A stretch of 64,000 nt of DNA, from contig CAXBGS010000011.1 of NCBI GenBank assembly GCA_963975425.1, positions 62,001 through 126,000 of the forward strand. Reading direction: 5' to 3'. Below the pieces are notes generated by a model that did no database searches, was not told the origin of the DNA, and worked only from the letters and a program-made list of their open reading frames with translations. The translations under genes were made by a program, and so were the position numbers. How positions within the stretch are numbered: position 1 is the stretch's first letter; every line of letters starts with the position of its first letter. This DNA is from CAXBGS01 sp963975425. GTDB lineage: Bacteria; Planctomycetota; Planctomycetia; Pirellulales; Pirellulaceae. Shown here piece by piece: positions 7,666 to 16,624 of the stretch.

Positions 7666-10600
7666 TTACTCGAACAGTCGCAGCGCTTCGGCTTGTAGCA
7701 GATAGGCATCGGATTGTGGACCTCTTGCATCCTTCATCAACTTTTCCGCGTCACGAAGGTTTGATTCCGCCGGAACCGGATCGGTGGGGTAGCGTGCCAG
7801 ACACATTAGCAACTCTTGCGCTGCCGAACGGGTGCCCTTTTTCGCCGCTTGCAGCGTCTGGAGAGCTTCCTGATGCCGATCGTTGCGGATCAGTGCCAGT
7901 GCACGAGCGAGAATATGGCTGGTGGGTTTTCTGGCAATCTGCTTTGGGTCGGTGCCCACCGATTCGGTCCACCGCAGCATTGTTTCGGCGGGCGGCTCGC
8001 GTAGCAACCCCGACCAGTACGCCTGGTCGATTCGATACAAGTCAATTTCCGGATAGCGTTGGGCCGCTTCCGCATACCGATCCACCAAGTGCCGCACGCG
8101 ATCTTGCGCACGACGGACGATTTTGTCGCGTCCCATGTCGTCGGCCCGATCGAGTTCCCAAGCGAAGTGGATTCGTGTCGTGATGCTGTTCAATTCCGCA
8201 TCGCGATAGCGTTTGAGTGTCGGTTGAAGCTCGACCAACTTGCGATAGGCTTCGCAAGATTTCTGGATGAACTCCTCGCCGACGTCAATCCTTTTTCGGC
8301 GATATAGGAACGTCGAAAAATTGGCCGACGTGAAGGCAACTCCCTCCAAGTACTTCGTGGCGTCCGGGTTCTGCGTGGCAAGTTCTTCGTAGTCTGCGAT
8401 GCATGCTCGAAACCCAGCTTCGGCGGCTGGAAAGTCCTTCATATGAGTTGAGGACATGGCGACATTCATTTGTTGCCGAGCAAGATCTTCTCGATAGGCG
8501 AGCAGTTCCGGCTGTAGCTCACACGCACGTTTGGTTAATTCGAGAGACTTCCGGAACGAATCGTCGCATTGTTTCCACTGTTTCTTTCCCCAACCTTGAA
8601 GGATTCCAAGCGAGTTGTGCATGCGACCGAGCTGTAACGCGTACTCGGCATTGTCCGCATGTGCTTGTTGAATTTCCGTTCCCACTTCAATCGCCTTTGA
8701 CAACATTGACTTGCTGCGCGAGTGATCTCGCGTGTCATACGCAGCCATGCCGATATTTTGGTACACCTTGGCGAGTTCAAATCGATCGTTCGTGTTTCCT
8801 CGGATGGCAACCAACTGCTCCAAATCGGATTGTGCTTGTTCGAATTCCGAAAGTGCATCGGCATGGTGGTTGGCAAAGGCATGCCAAAGGCCGATCGCGC
8901 GAAAAGCCTGCGCGCGAGCTTCCAGAAAATCTGGATTGCTCGGCGAATCGCCCAGCACCGAATCACAGATTTCGATCACTTTGTTTTGATAATCGACAAG
9001 AGTTTCACCGCCGGGGTCCAGGACCATCTCGATTTCGCCCAAACGCGCATACGCCTTCGCCATCTCAAGCTGCATCTTGGGATCGTTGTCCGATTCGGCT
9101 AAGAACGTTTCGTAATAGTCGCGGGCCTTCTGCAACAGTTTTCGGCGTACCGGTTGTGCCCCCGGCGCGGTGGCGAGCAGGCCCTGTTGATCGGCGACTT
9201 CGGTAAAAAATTCGTCGACGACGGACTTGGCTTGATCGAAACGCTCATCCGCCAACGAGAGAGCTTCCTCCGCTCGTGAGTTGGCACGTGTTGCTTTTCG
9301 CCACTGGGAAATGGCGACACCCGAGCCGATGACCGAAACGAGCGCGATTGCGGCGGCGGTTTGCGTTTGCAGTCGGCGGCGCCGGCGATCTTCGGTCGCC
9401 CGCAGCGTCATTTCCCGCTGCTCCATTTCCGTTTGTCGCGCACGTCGCTCGGCACCGGCCAAGTAATCCGTAATCGTTTTGGAAATCTTGTTCGCATCGC
9501 TTGGACGCCGATCGGGATCGAACCGCAGACAGTTTTCGCACACCGCACGAAGGTCCTCGTGAGCATCACAGCTCTTCAGCCGATCGACCGAATCACTGAA
9601 CTGACCTGTCGCAGTACGTGCAATCGATTCTGCGATCGACCTTTCTCCGTGCAAACGTTGCCCGGTGAGAATTTCGTAAAGAATCGCTCCCAAAGCAAAC
9701 ACGTCGCTGCGCGTATCCAATCTTTTGACTTCACCTCGTGCCTGTTCCGGTGACATGTAAGCCGGTGTGCCCAAAACGTCGCCGGCCGCGGTGAGGCTAT
9801 GGTTCAGGTCTTCCCACGAATCGTCTTCACTGCACGGCAACGTGTCGATCGCCGACGGTGGCGTTTGGCCGCCGCTCGACCAGGCATACTCATCATCATC
9901 GACTGCGTCACCGGAACCGACCCGCTTGGCCATGCCCCAGTCCATCACTTGCACTTCGCCAAAGTCACCCACCATGACGTTATGAGGTTTCAAGTCGCGA
10001 TGAATCACGCCTTGCGCATGAGCGTAGGCGACGGTCTGTGCAATCTGTTCAAAGATTCCGAGATGTTGTGATAGCTGATTCGCATCATTGTCATTCGATG
10101 ATTCTTGATCACCGGATGATTTCTTCAAGATGTTTGCGAACGTCTCGCCCCCAACCAGCTTCATCGAAAAGAAACTCGTGCCATCGTCAAGCTTGCCGCG
10201 GTCATAGATGGGGGGAATACCAGGGTGCTGCAGTGTGCCGGTCAACAGCGCCTCTCGCCTGAGTCTTTTTTCGGCCGCCTCGTCGCCGCGGAGTCGCTCG
10301 CGTAAGAATTTAATTGCGAGCGTACGCTGGCTCTCTCGATCAAAGATTCGCCACACGTCGCCGTTTCCGCCACGACCGACGCTCTCGATAAAGTCATACC
10401 GTGACGATCGAGGTCGCGGGCGGGCACTGTGCCTCACTTCGTCAATGATGGCCGCAATCGACCGTGGCGGCATGATCGGACTACACCGGCTCCCTAAATA
10501 TTCATAGTCGGTGACCCGCGGCGGCTCGTTTCGTTTCAGACACAACTCGACATCAATCGCGACCAATTCACGAAGCAGGTGCGCGCGTTCATCACGATCG

Positions 10601-10710
10601 ATCTCTTCCAGGAAGCCGGCGATCGGCTGGCTTCCTTCCGCAGACTCTTCCTCGAATCGAGAGCAAATGGCCTCGATGCGTCGGAGCGTTTCGATCGGAA
10701 GCGTGGGCAT
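7666..10710 (-). CDS. Ser/Thr protein kinase with transmembrane segment and TPR-rich C-terminus
   Basis: This Hanks-type kinase has 1014 residues. An N-terminal planctomycete helper region (1-100) precedes the kinase domain (about 105-417): glycine loop GRGGNG (112-117), ATP-binding Lys in LAIKFL (K134), catalytic HRDLKPHN (237-244), the metal motif as DWG rather than DFG (257-259), and GTPAYMSPEQARG. All catalytic residues are present, so it should be active. A hydrophobic segment after an Arg-rich stretch (about 450-468) is a probable single membrane pass. The rest is helical TPR-like repeats that would lie outside the membrane and may sense a ligand. It is the first gene of a two-gene operon with the ECF sigma factor. 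The first bases of this gene and its upstream region are duplicated at 16.1-16.3 kb. Confidence 0.93.
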   Translation of the reverse strand: MPTLPIETLRRIEAICSRFEEESAEGSQPIAGFLEEIDRDERAHLLRELVAIDVELCLKRNEPPRVTDYEYLGSRCSPIMPPRSIAAIIDEVRHSARPRPRSSRYDFIESVGRGGNGDVWRIFDRESQRTLAIKFLRERLRGDEAAEKRLRREALLTGTLQHPGIPPIYDRGKLDDGTSFFSMKLVGGETFANILKKSSGDQESSNDNDANQLSQHLGIFEQIAQTVAYAHAQGVIHRDLKPHNVMVGDFGEVQVMDWGMAKRVGSGDAVDDDEYAWSSGGQTPPSAIDTLPCSEDDSWEDLNHSLTAAGDVLGTPAYMSPEQARGEVKRLDTRSDVFALGAILYEILTGQRLHGERSIAESIARTATGQFSDSVDRLKSCDAHEDLRAVCENCLRFDPDRRPSDANKISKTITDYLAGAERRARQTEMEQREMTLRATEDRRRRRLQTQTAAAIALVSVIGSGVAISQWRKATRANSRAEEALSLADERFDQAKSVVDEFFTEVADQQGLLATAPGAQPVRRKLLQKARDYYETFLAESDNDPKMQLEMAKAYARLGEIEMVLDPGGETLVDYQNKVIEICDSVLGDSPSNPDFLEARAQAFRAIGLWHAFANHHADALSEFEQAQSDLEQLVAIRGNTNDRFELAKVYQNIGMAAYDTRDHSRSKSMLSKAIEVGTEIQQAHADNAEYALQLGRMHNSLGILQGWGKKQWKQCDDSFRKSLELTKRACELQPELLAYREDLARQQMNVAMSSTHMKDFPAAEAGFRACIADYEELATQNPDATKYLEGVAFTSANFSTFLYRRKRIDVGEEFIQKSCEAYRKLVELQPTLKRYRDAELNSITTRIHFAWELDRADDMGRDKIVRRAQDRVRHLVDRYAEAAQRYPEIDLYRIDQAYWSGLLREPPAETMLRWTESVGTDPKQIARKPTSHILARALALIRNDRHQEALQTLQAAKKGTRSAAQELLMCLARYPTDPVPAESNLRDAEKLMKDARGPQSDAYLLQAEALRLFE

Positions 10711-11082
10711 TTCGGTCGTGGAGACTCAGCAATTGAAAGCCGTAGGCTGGGAAGAGTTACGTTCGGAACTATGTTGCCAACCCGTCGATTCATCCGCCAA
10801 ATTTTCGATGGAAGTTCTGATAATCCTCACGTTGAACAACGCGAGATTCCAACAGTTATCCAATTCTAGTCGATGGTTGGATTGAACGACGAACGAGGCA
10901 TTGACGAAGCGAGGAAATTTATGGGGGTCGAATCCGGAAAAGCGGAGCTCGTGAAATTTTTTACTGGGATTGGCCGAGCGCCGTCTCGACCGGACTTGTT
11001 TGCAATCCATTGTTGTTTGGTTTCTGGTGACATTCGTTTACAATAGACGGCTCCTGATGGCCACTCACTCGGAGGCATCTCT
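10711..11082. other. Divergent intergenic region (kinase / toxin-antitoxin)
   Basis: This 372-base region separates the kinase start from the antitoxin start. The part next to the kinase (about 10760-10805) contains TATGTTGCCAAC and CCGCCAAAT blocks that recur upstream of the kinase relic at 16281-16316, which suggests conserved promoter or leader sequence. The antitoxin side holds a -10-like TACAAT. I see no gene. Confidence 0.5.
11013..11044 (+). promoter_or_regulatory. Possible sigma70-type promoter of the toxin-antitoxin pair
   Basis: A good -10 hexamer TACAAT lies at 11039-11044, about 39 bases before the antitoxin ATG. Upstream sequence TTGTTT (11013-11018) is a weak -35 with a long 20-base spacer. 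A GGAGG ribosome binding site at 11072-11076 sits 6 bases before the ATG. The assignment rests on motif likeness alone. Confidence 0.4.
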
Positions 11083-11307
11083 ATGCCCGATACTCCTATC
11101 CCTGCTGACATTCGAAATCTGTCGATCGCCGATCGTGTGGAGCTAGCCACCAAGATTTGGGAAAGCGTTGCCGACGACGCCAAGACGATTGGGCTGACGG
11201 AAGAACATAAGCGCGTTCTCGATGATCGGATTCGCGAAGCCGACGAGCATCCTGATGCGATGATCCCCGCAGAAGATGTTTTCCGCGATTTGATGGGCGA
11301 GCGTTGA
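11083..11307 (+). CDS. Addiction-module antitoxin (Unstab_antitox-like)
   Basis: The 74-residue protein has the compact pattern of the addiction-module antitoxin family PF09720: LSIADRVELATKIWESV near the N-terminus and LDDRIREADEHPD in the middle. It should neutralise the RelE/ParE-type toxin encoded directly after it. A strong GGAGG precedes the ATG. The stop overlaps the toxin start by 4 bases (TTGA), which couples translation and is typical of these modules. It lacks an obvious DNA-binding domain, so autoregulation may rely on the complex or be absent. Confidence 0.85.
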   Translation: MPDTPIPADIRNLSIADRVELATKIWESVADDAKTIGLTEEHKRVLDDRIREADEHPDAMIPAEDVFRDLMGER

Positions 11308-11600
11308 CGTATCGAGTCGTCTTCACTCCGTCGGCCAAAGAGGACCTGCGAGAAACGAGAGACTGGTACGACAAAGATGGTCTTGGCCTCGGCAACGTTG
11401 TGCTGAACGAAATTCTTGCCTCCACGAATCGCATCGCAAGTAACCCGAAACACTTTGCGAAGGTATACGGCGAGATTCGGCAATTAATGCTACCTCGTTT
11501 TCCGTATGTCATTTCGTTTCGAGTTCGCGGCGAGCAGGTCGAAGTATTGGCGATTCTTCATGGACATCGCAACCCAGACGTTTGGAAACGGCGAAACTGA
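11304..11600 (+). CDS. RelE/ParE-family toxin
   Basis: The 98-residue protein matches the RelE/ParE fold: an N-terminal VVFTPSAKEDLRETRDWYD helix pair and a C-terminal FPYVISFRVRGEQVEVLAILHGHRNPDVW strand block, ending in the common HxxRxPxxW pattern. It probably acts as a ribosome-dependent RNase or a gyrase poison; sequence inspection cannot separate the two. The start appears to be a TTG within the 4-base overlap with the antitoxin stop, so expression would depend on coupling. The pair lies between two signalling genes and may have been acquired horizontally. Confidence 0.85.
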   Translation: MTYRVVFTPSAKEDLRETRDWYDKDGLGLGNVVLNEILASTNRIASNPKHFAKVYGEIRQLMLPRFPYVISFRVRGEQVEVLAILHGHRNPDVWKRRN

Positions 11601-11712
11601 ATCGTTTCGGTACGTTGTTCCAAGCTTCGATACCTGATTGATGCTGAAGCAAACAGTACAATATTAATACCTTCTTTCGGTCTTATCTCTACTCCGCGCT
11701 GCATGGTGACTC

Positions 11713-13908
11713 ATGGGTTTTCGCGTTCCACGCAGGCCAGTCGCAGCCGTTTGCTGTGCAGCATGCAAAGATGGACGCTTCCATTCACTTCCCGTCGTAG
11801 AGATTTCCGTCCTATACGCCTTGATGGTGTCGATCGGCTGCCAAGATTCACCCACAAAGGCATTGGTTTCCGAACCCGAAACATTGGAATCTCAATCTAA
11901 AACATTGCTCTACGAGTCAAAACCGTTAGGCTCCGAATCCGAACCGCTACTCTCCGAACCGGAACCGTTGCGCTCGAAACCCGAGCCGTTGGTCTTCGAA
12001 GTTGATCCTGTCGACAAAGACCAACCAACGGACTGCTACGGCGATCCACTTCCCTTCGCTGCCGTCGCGCGCCTTGGCACGATTCGCTTCAGACACCACG
12101 AGCAAATCCGTAGCGTTGATTACACGCCCGACGGACGATACATGGTTTCGGGAAGCTTCGATGGAAGAATATGTGTTTGGGATGCGATCTCAGGGAAGAA
12201 GATGCGGTCGAGTCAAAATCCGGCAGAGTACGTTTTTCGTTCGGCAATCTCTGCAGACGGCCGGTTCATTGGTGCTACACGGCGGGACATGAAAAATCTT
12301 TGGGTGGAGAATCTGGCGAACGGCGAGCGTGTCTTTGAGGTTTCCCAACGCGTCACGAACGATGCTCTCGCACTCTCTCCCGTTGGAACAGTCATAGCGT
12401 CGGCGTTCTGGGACCAAGAGCTACGGGCTCGACAGCTACGTGTGTGGGACTTCGAGCATAACATCCTGTTGCATACATTTCCGGCCACTCCCCATTCGTG
12501 TGAGTTCTCACCCGACGGAAAATTGCTGGCGGCCATAACGCGGAAAGAGGGGATGTTTGTTTGGGATTTAGAAAGTGGTGACGAACGATGGAGTCGCGCG
12601 TATGGCGATGTTCCGGATCGTGTCCTTGCATTCGCACCCGACGCTCAGACGCTGGCGTTAGGCAACTTCAAGGATGTGCGTTTGCTAGATATCGAATCAG
12701 GGAAACTCCTCCGAACGATCGAATTTGAGAATTGGTGGGGCCGATACGCCGTAGACACTCTCTCTTTTTCGAGTGACGGCAAGCGTCTAGCCGTTGGCGT
12801 TCGAGTGGAGAAAGGAGACGCAAAAATCGCCATCTTCGACGTCGGTTCAGGAGAGCGGGTTAGTTTTCTTTCCGGGCATCATAAGGCAGTGAACGAGTTG
12901 TCATTTTCTCCTGACGATCAGACGCTCGCGTCATGTGGAGGAGACAATCTTGTCCGTCGGTGGGACACGAAGACGTGGGAGGAGAAAGCAGCGGTGGTCG
13001 GATATTCGATGCCCGTCTCGTCGGTAGCGTTTCACTCTCACGATCGAACACTTGTGTCACGGAGTGATGACGGCAGCGTGTGGAGGTGGGATCTCACAAC
13101 CGCTAAAGTTCAGAAGAAGTTCGGCGAACGCCCGCTCGCGTTTTCACCGGATGGTTCGATCATGGTCAAGGAAGACAAAGGACTGCGGATCTGCGACGCA
13201 ATCACCGGAGCAACGATTCACGACCTAGGTTGGTTTCCAGGATTGTCTCTGGGCGCAAGCGCCGTCGCTTTCTCACCAGATGGTGAGTTCCTTGCTGTAG
13301 ACGTACTTCGCGGACAAGTGAAAGTATGGAACACGGAAAAAGGCGATCTAATCCACACGCTATCGGGTAACCGAAATGGCATTTCTGACCTCACGTTCTC
13401 ACCCGATGTAACGATGCTGGCCGCCGTGGGAGGAGCCTACGACTCGAATGCGCACTACGACGACACGATCCAGGTCTGGGACGTGCTGTCGGGTCAACTC
13501 GTGCAATCGATTCCGCAAAATGAAGCAGGCAACTGCGTGTGCTTAACGTTCATACCAGGCAGCAAACGAATAGCAGTCGGACGAAGCGCGAAGCGGGAAA
13601 CCATTGAGATTTGGGACGCGCAATCAGGAAAACTTGTCAATCAAATGCGAGGTAACCCGGGAAGCGTTCAAACGATCGCGGTTTCTCGCGATGGCACCAC
13701 ACTTGGATCGGCCGGATCAAATGGGGCGATCGAATTTTGGGACTGCCAGCATGGGCATCGGCTGGCGGAGCTAAGCGGTCATTTAGGTGGCGTTCAATCG
13801 TTAGCGTTCTCCCCTGACGGAACGGAACTTGCTTCAGGCGGCGATGACACAACGGTGTTGATTTGGAATGTGACGCAGGCATTGTCACGCCAGACACGAT
13901 CGGACTAA
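11713..13908 (+). CDS. WD40-repeat lipoprotein-like protein with heptapeptide linker
   Basis: The N-terminal part contains a hydrophobic stretch ending in ALMVSIGCQDS, a plausible lipoprotein signal, although the upstream start at 11713 gives an unusually long leader. A linker of six to seven tandem 7-residue units (SEPETLE, SQSKTLL, YESKPLG, SESEPLL, SEPEPLR, SKPEPLV) follows. The rest (about residues 118-725) is WD40 repeats with recurring FSPDG and VWD signatures, enough for two beta-propellers. The block AAVARLGTIRFRHHEQIRSV before the first repeat is shared with planctomycete WD40 proteins that accompany kinases. It likely acts as an extracytoplasmic interaction scaffold. A close paralogue follows after 30 bases, so the two genes are probably co-transcribed. 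Confidence 0.8.
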   Translation: MGFRVPRRPVAAVCCAACKDGRFHSLPVVEISVLYALMVSIGCQDSPTKALVSEPETLESQSKTLLYESKPLGSESEPLLSEPEPLRSKPEPLVFEVDPVDKDQPTDCYGDPLPFAAVARLGTIRFRHHEQIRSVDYTPDGRYMVSGSFDGRICVWDAISGKKMRSSQNPAEYVFRSAISADGRFIGATRRDMKNLWVENLANGERVFEVSQRVTNDALALSPVGTVIASAFWDQELRARQLRVWDFEHNILLHTFPATPHSCEFSPDGKLLAAITRKEGMFVWDLESGDERWSRAYGDVPDRVLAFAPDAQTLALGNFKDVRLLDIESGKLLRTIEFENWWGRYAVDTLSFSSDGKRLAVGVRVEKGDAKIAIFDVGSGERVSFLSGHHKAVNELSFSPDDQTLASCGGDNLVRRWDTKTWEEKAAVVGYSMPVSSVAFHSHDRTLVSRSDDGSVWRWDLTTAKVQKKFGERPLAFSPDGSIMVKEDKGLRICDAITGATIHDLGWFPGLSLGASAVAFSPDGEFLAVDVLRGQVKVWNTEKGDLIHTLSGNRNGISDLTFSPDVTMLAAVGGAYDSNAHYDDTIQVWDVLSGQLVQSIPQNEAGNCVCLTFIPGSKRIAVGRSAKRETIEIWDAQSGKLVNQMRGNPGSVQTIAVSRDGTTLGSAGSNGAIEFWDCQHGHRLAELSGHLGGVQSLAFSPDGTELASGGDDTTVLIWNVTQALSRQTRSD
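11869..11994 (+). repeat. 21-bp tandem repeat encoding a 7-residue linker
   Basis: Six in-frame 21-base units encode the consensus S-E-x-E-P-L-x. The first is TCCGAACCCGAAACATTGGA plus one base; later units vary mainly at synonymous and charge-conserving positions. It forms an acidic, Pro-rich spacer between the putative lipid anchor and the WD40 propellers. Confidence 0.8.
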
Positions 13909-13938
13909 GCACTCTCAATTATCGAAAGTCCAATAGCC

Positions 13939-16068
13939 ATGTCGCGACGTTACCTCTTTCAGTCCATCTCAATCGCCGCTTTCGGTTGCCTGTTAACAGC
14001 CCAAACGATTCTTGCACAGGTCGACCATTCGCCAACGGACCGTGAGCAAATCTCTCTGAGCGACACCGTACCTCCCGGCGCCGTCGCGATGCTGGGAACA
14101 ACTCGATTTCGATCTCCACACGTGATTCGCAACGTCAAGTTTTCACGCAATGGTCGCTGGCTAGCTTCCGTCGCAGGACGGAACATGGTCTGCGTTTGGG
14201 AGGCAGCGACAGGTAAACGACTTTTGCTGGACTTGGGAACTGAGATCGTCCAACCAAAGATATCCTTTCCCTCGCACGAACGTGGGATTGGATTGATGTC
14301 CGGATCCAGTAGCGGCGGCAAATTTTCGTATTGGGATTTACCGACATGTAAGCAACGTTGGCAAACCAAGTATGACGTTTGGGATTTCGCGTTTTCTGCG
14401 GACGGTTCTTTGGTCGCCACTAACGATCGCAAAGTAAGTGTTTGGGAAGCGGAAACCGGCAAATCGATCAAAAATTACTCCGACGTGGCGATCGCGATAG
14501 CGTGTGCCCCAACGCAAAACATTTTGGCTTCTGCGGACTACGATTTTTGCACATTTATCGATGCGCGTACTGGCGAACGAGTGAGACAATTCACCGTACC
14601 GGATGAAGTGATAAGAATATGGTCAATCGCCTTTTCGCCCGACGGCAATCTCTTGGCAATGAGAACCGGCAAGATGGGCACTATCCTGTTTGACACTTCC
14701 ACGGGCAAGAAAGTGCAGACAATCGTTTCGCAACATGGGGCATACCGCCGATTGGTTTTTGCGCCGGATTCAAAAACGCTGGTCGTGGTAAATACCACAC
14801 GACAGGACGAAGGAATACAGATTTGGAACTATGAGACAGGCCGACGAATGCAAGGACTCAATCGAGAGATCAAGGATTGCCATGCCGTGAGTTTTTCTGC
14901 GGACGCCCAGCAGCTTGCGGTTCGCTCTCGTTCCGAAAACGTTTCGATCTGGGATCTTGACACACGATGTCAACTGAGAGAGTTACCGATAAAAGACGTA
15001 CCGGTAGCCTACTCGCCAGACGGCGAGACATTTGTCGCGGGCGACGGAAACATGCTACGTCGCTGGAACGCCGCATCGTGGCAACCGCAGAAGTCGATCG
15101 CACATGAGTTTCCGATTCGCTCAATCGCGTTCCACCCCGCTGGAAAACAGGTTGCATCCGTTGATCGCGGCGGATTCGTCAAACTGTGGGATTTGCCAAC
15201 ATCGAAGGTCGTTGCAACATTCAGCGGAGCAAACTCGGTTGCGTATACGCCAGACGGAATACTGGTTTCCGACACGGATGCCAACACGGCTTCAGACAAG
15301 CACCGGGGCGCTCTTCATCTCTGGGACCCCGATCGGCTGATCGCGCAAAAGGGGCAGTCTCGACTAGCAATGCTGTCATGGGCTCCGGACGGCTCCATCG
15401 CTGCTTGTTCGCCAGGCGGATCCTACATGGCGACTTCCGAAATGCACGGCTGCGTCAAAATATGGAACGGATCCACACGTGATCTGATTCACACCTTGAG
15501 GGCCGATTCAATTTCGGACCTTGCATTTTCGACGGACGAAGAAAAGCTTGCCGCGATTTGTCACGATTTGCAGGCTGACAAGAACGATCCGACTCTATTT
15601 GTGTGGGACACTTCCTCGGGTGAGCTGCTGCATTCGGTTGACCGTATGACGGCTGGAATTGGTAGCTGCATCGCGTTCGTTCCCAAAAGCGACTTGATCG
15701 CAATTGCACGTAGCGAACACTCCTATAATGCCGGAAAGCATGATGGATCCATTGTCGTGCTAAGTTCAGCCACCGGAAAAACCGTTCATGATTTTCAACT
15801 CGAGACCGGGTTCTGCAACGCCCTCGCGTTCTCGCCAAACGGATCGGTGATGGCGTCCGGTGGAAGTGACGGCGCAGTCACTTTCTGGAGTTGGCCGCAA
15901 CAGCAGCGACTCATGAGAATCCACTGCAACCAAGGCGCATTGCGTGCGATCGCCTTCCACCCGAATGGCCGATATTTTGCGACTGGCGGTGACGACACGA
16001 CCATACTGATATGGGACTTAAAGAAAGCCCGCGATCTTCAGGATTCAGATAGAACGGTCGAACGATGA
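13939..16068 (+). CDS. Secreted WD40-repeat protein (paralogue of preceding gene)
   Basis: The 709-residue protein begins with a Sec signal peptide (MSRRYLFQSISIAAFGCLLT, likely cleaved after QTILA). The block PPGAVAMLGTTRFRSPHVIR precedes WD40 repeats that fill the rest, ending with FHPNGRYFATGGDDTTILIW. It aligns along its whole length with the upstream WD40 protein but lacks the heptapeptide linker and has a cleavable signal instead of a lipobox. The gene starts 30 bases after its paralogue and probably belongs to the same transcript. The role is inferred as a protein-interaction scaffold outside the cytoplasm; no enzyme domain is visible. Confidence 0.85.
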   Translation: MSRRYLFQSISIAAFGCLLTAQTILAQVDHSPTDREQISLSDTVPPGAVAMLGTTRFRSPHVIRNVKFSRNGRWLASVAGRNMVCVWEAATGKRLLLDLGTEIVQPKISFPSHERGIGLMSGSSSGGKFSYWDLPTCKQRWQTKYDVWDFAFSADGSLVATNDRKVSVWEAETGKSIKNYSDVAIAIACAPTQNILASADYDFCTFIDARTGERVRQFTVPDEVIRIWSIAFSPDGNLLAMRTGKMGTILFDTSTGKKVQTIVSQHGAYRRLVFAPDSKTLVVVNTTRQDEGIQIWNYETGRRMQGLNREIKDCHAVSFSADAQQLAVRSRSENVSIWDLDTRCQLRELPIKDVPVAYSPDGETFVAGDGNMLRRWNAASWQPQKSIAHEFPIRSIAFHPAGKQVASVDRGGFVKLWDLPTSKVVATFSGANSVAYTPDGILVSDTDANTASDKHRGALHLWDPDRLIAQKGQSRLAMLSWAPDGSIAACSPGGSYMATSEMHGCVKIWNGSTRDLIHTLRADSISDLAFSTDEEKLAAICHDLQADKNDPTLFVWDTSSGELLHSVDRMTAGIGSCIAFVPKSDLIAIARSEHSYNAGKHDGSIVVLSSATGKTVHDFQLETGFCNALAFSPNGSVMASGGSDGAVTFWSWPQQQRLMRIHCNQGALRAIAFHPNGRYFATGGDDTTILIWDLKKARDLQDSDRTVER

Positions 16069-16114
16069 AGGACGCAACCTCTTGGACCATTTTTGGCTTT
16101 TTGTAATCCCGACA

Positions 16115-16228
16115 TCACCTTCCTCCGGGATACTCGGCGATCAATGGAGTTCCACCAAAGGATGCTTCCTCGAATCGAGAGCAAATGGCCTCGATGCGTC
16201 GGAGCATTTCGATGGGGAGGGTAGTCAT
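16115..16228 (-). pseudogene. Relic of a second Ser/Thr kinase 5' end
   Basis: Read on the minus strand from an ATG at 16226-16228, this 37-codon fragment begins MTTLPIEMLRRIEAICSRFE and matches the first residues of the intact kinase at 10710 (MPTLPIETLRRIEAICSRFE) before it degenerates and reaches a stop. At DNA level 16165-16205 is identical over 41 bases to 10647-10687. Similarity continues upstream of the start codon (TATGTTGCCAAC and CCGCCAAAT blocks). The kinase domain itself is absent. Confidence 0.8.
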
Positions 16229-16505
16229 GCGAAGCTAGGTGCTCTCGTAGTGGCGGCCGGTTGTCGACGCGCATCGACCCTATGTTGCCAACTCGCCCGT
16301 GCACCCGCCAAATATCACGTGGATTCTTGGGACCACCCAAAGCAAGGGATGAAAAAATCCGTCTTCTAAGAAATTGTATCCGATCGACGCCCTGATTCCC
16401 GAGTATCAAATCTCCGGAGCAATCAGACTCATGGCGGTCAAATGAGAAAAAACGCAACAAAGGATTGAGGGCGGGCTGCTTCGAATCCGCAGGTTCGTAA
16501 AGTTC
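16229..16505. other. Intergenic remnant region
   Basis: The first 100 bases resemble the upstream region of the intact kinase, as described for the relic. The remaining sequence up to the REP pair shows no gene, no clear promoter and no other repeat that I can support. Confidence 0.4.
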
Positions 16506-16597
16506 GTAGGCCAGAACAAGCCGTGCGCGGTTCCGGCGTGAATAGTAAACGATTTCTCGATGCATGCCGGAACTGCGCACGGCTTGTTCCAGCTTAC
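16506..16597. repeat. Third inverted REP pair
   Basis: Arms 16506-16538 and 16565-16597 share the GTAGGCC-GAACAAGCCG layout of the REP pairs around the RAYT gene, with a few substitutions (including CCAGAAC, and GTAAGC in place of GTAGGC in the right arm). It lies 27 bases upstream of the start of the 4396-residue protein and 9.5 kb from the RAYT gene, so it is a dispersed, non-autonomous copy. Confidence 0.85.
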
Positions 16598-16624
16598 TCA
16601 AGAAGCTCCGACTTTCGGTTCAAC

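Noticed and set aside
10866..11483. 205-residue minus-strand open frame over the toxin-antitoxin pair
   Set aside because: The plus-strand pair has a strong ribosome binding site, coupled overlap and clear family features; the reverse frame has none.
16038..16601. 187-residue minus-strand open frame over the kinase relic and REP pair
   Set aside because: It uses a different frame from the kinase-like residues and reads through a REP hairpin, so it is chance.
16523..16624. N-terminal extension of the giant adhesin-like protein
   Set aside because: It reads through the third REP pair, while the basic region plus LE-x-R-x-LL leader starts after the ATG at 16625.
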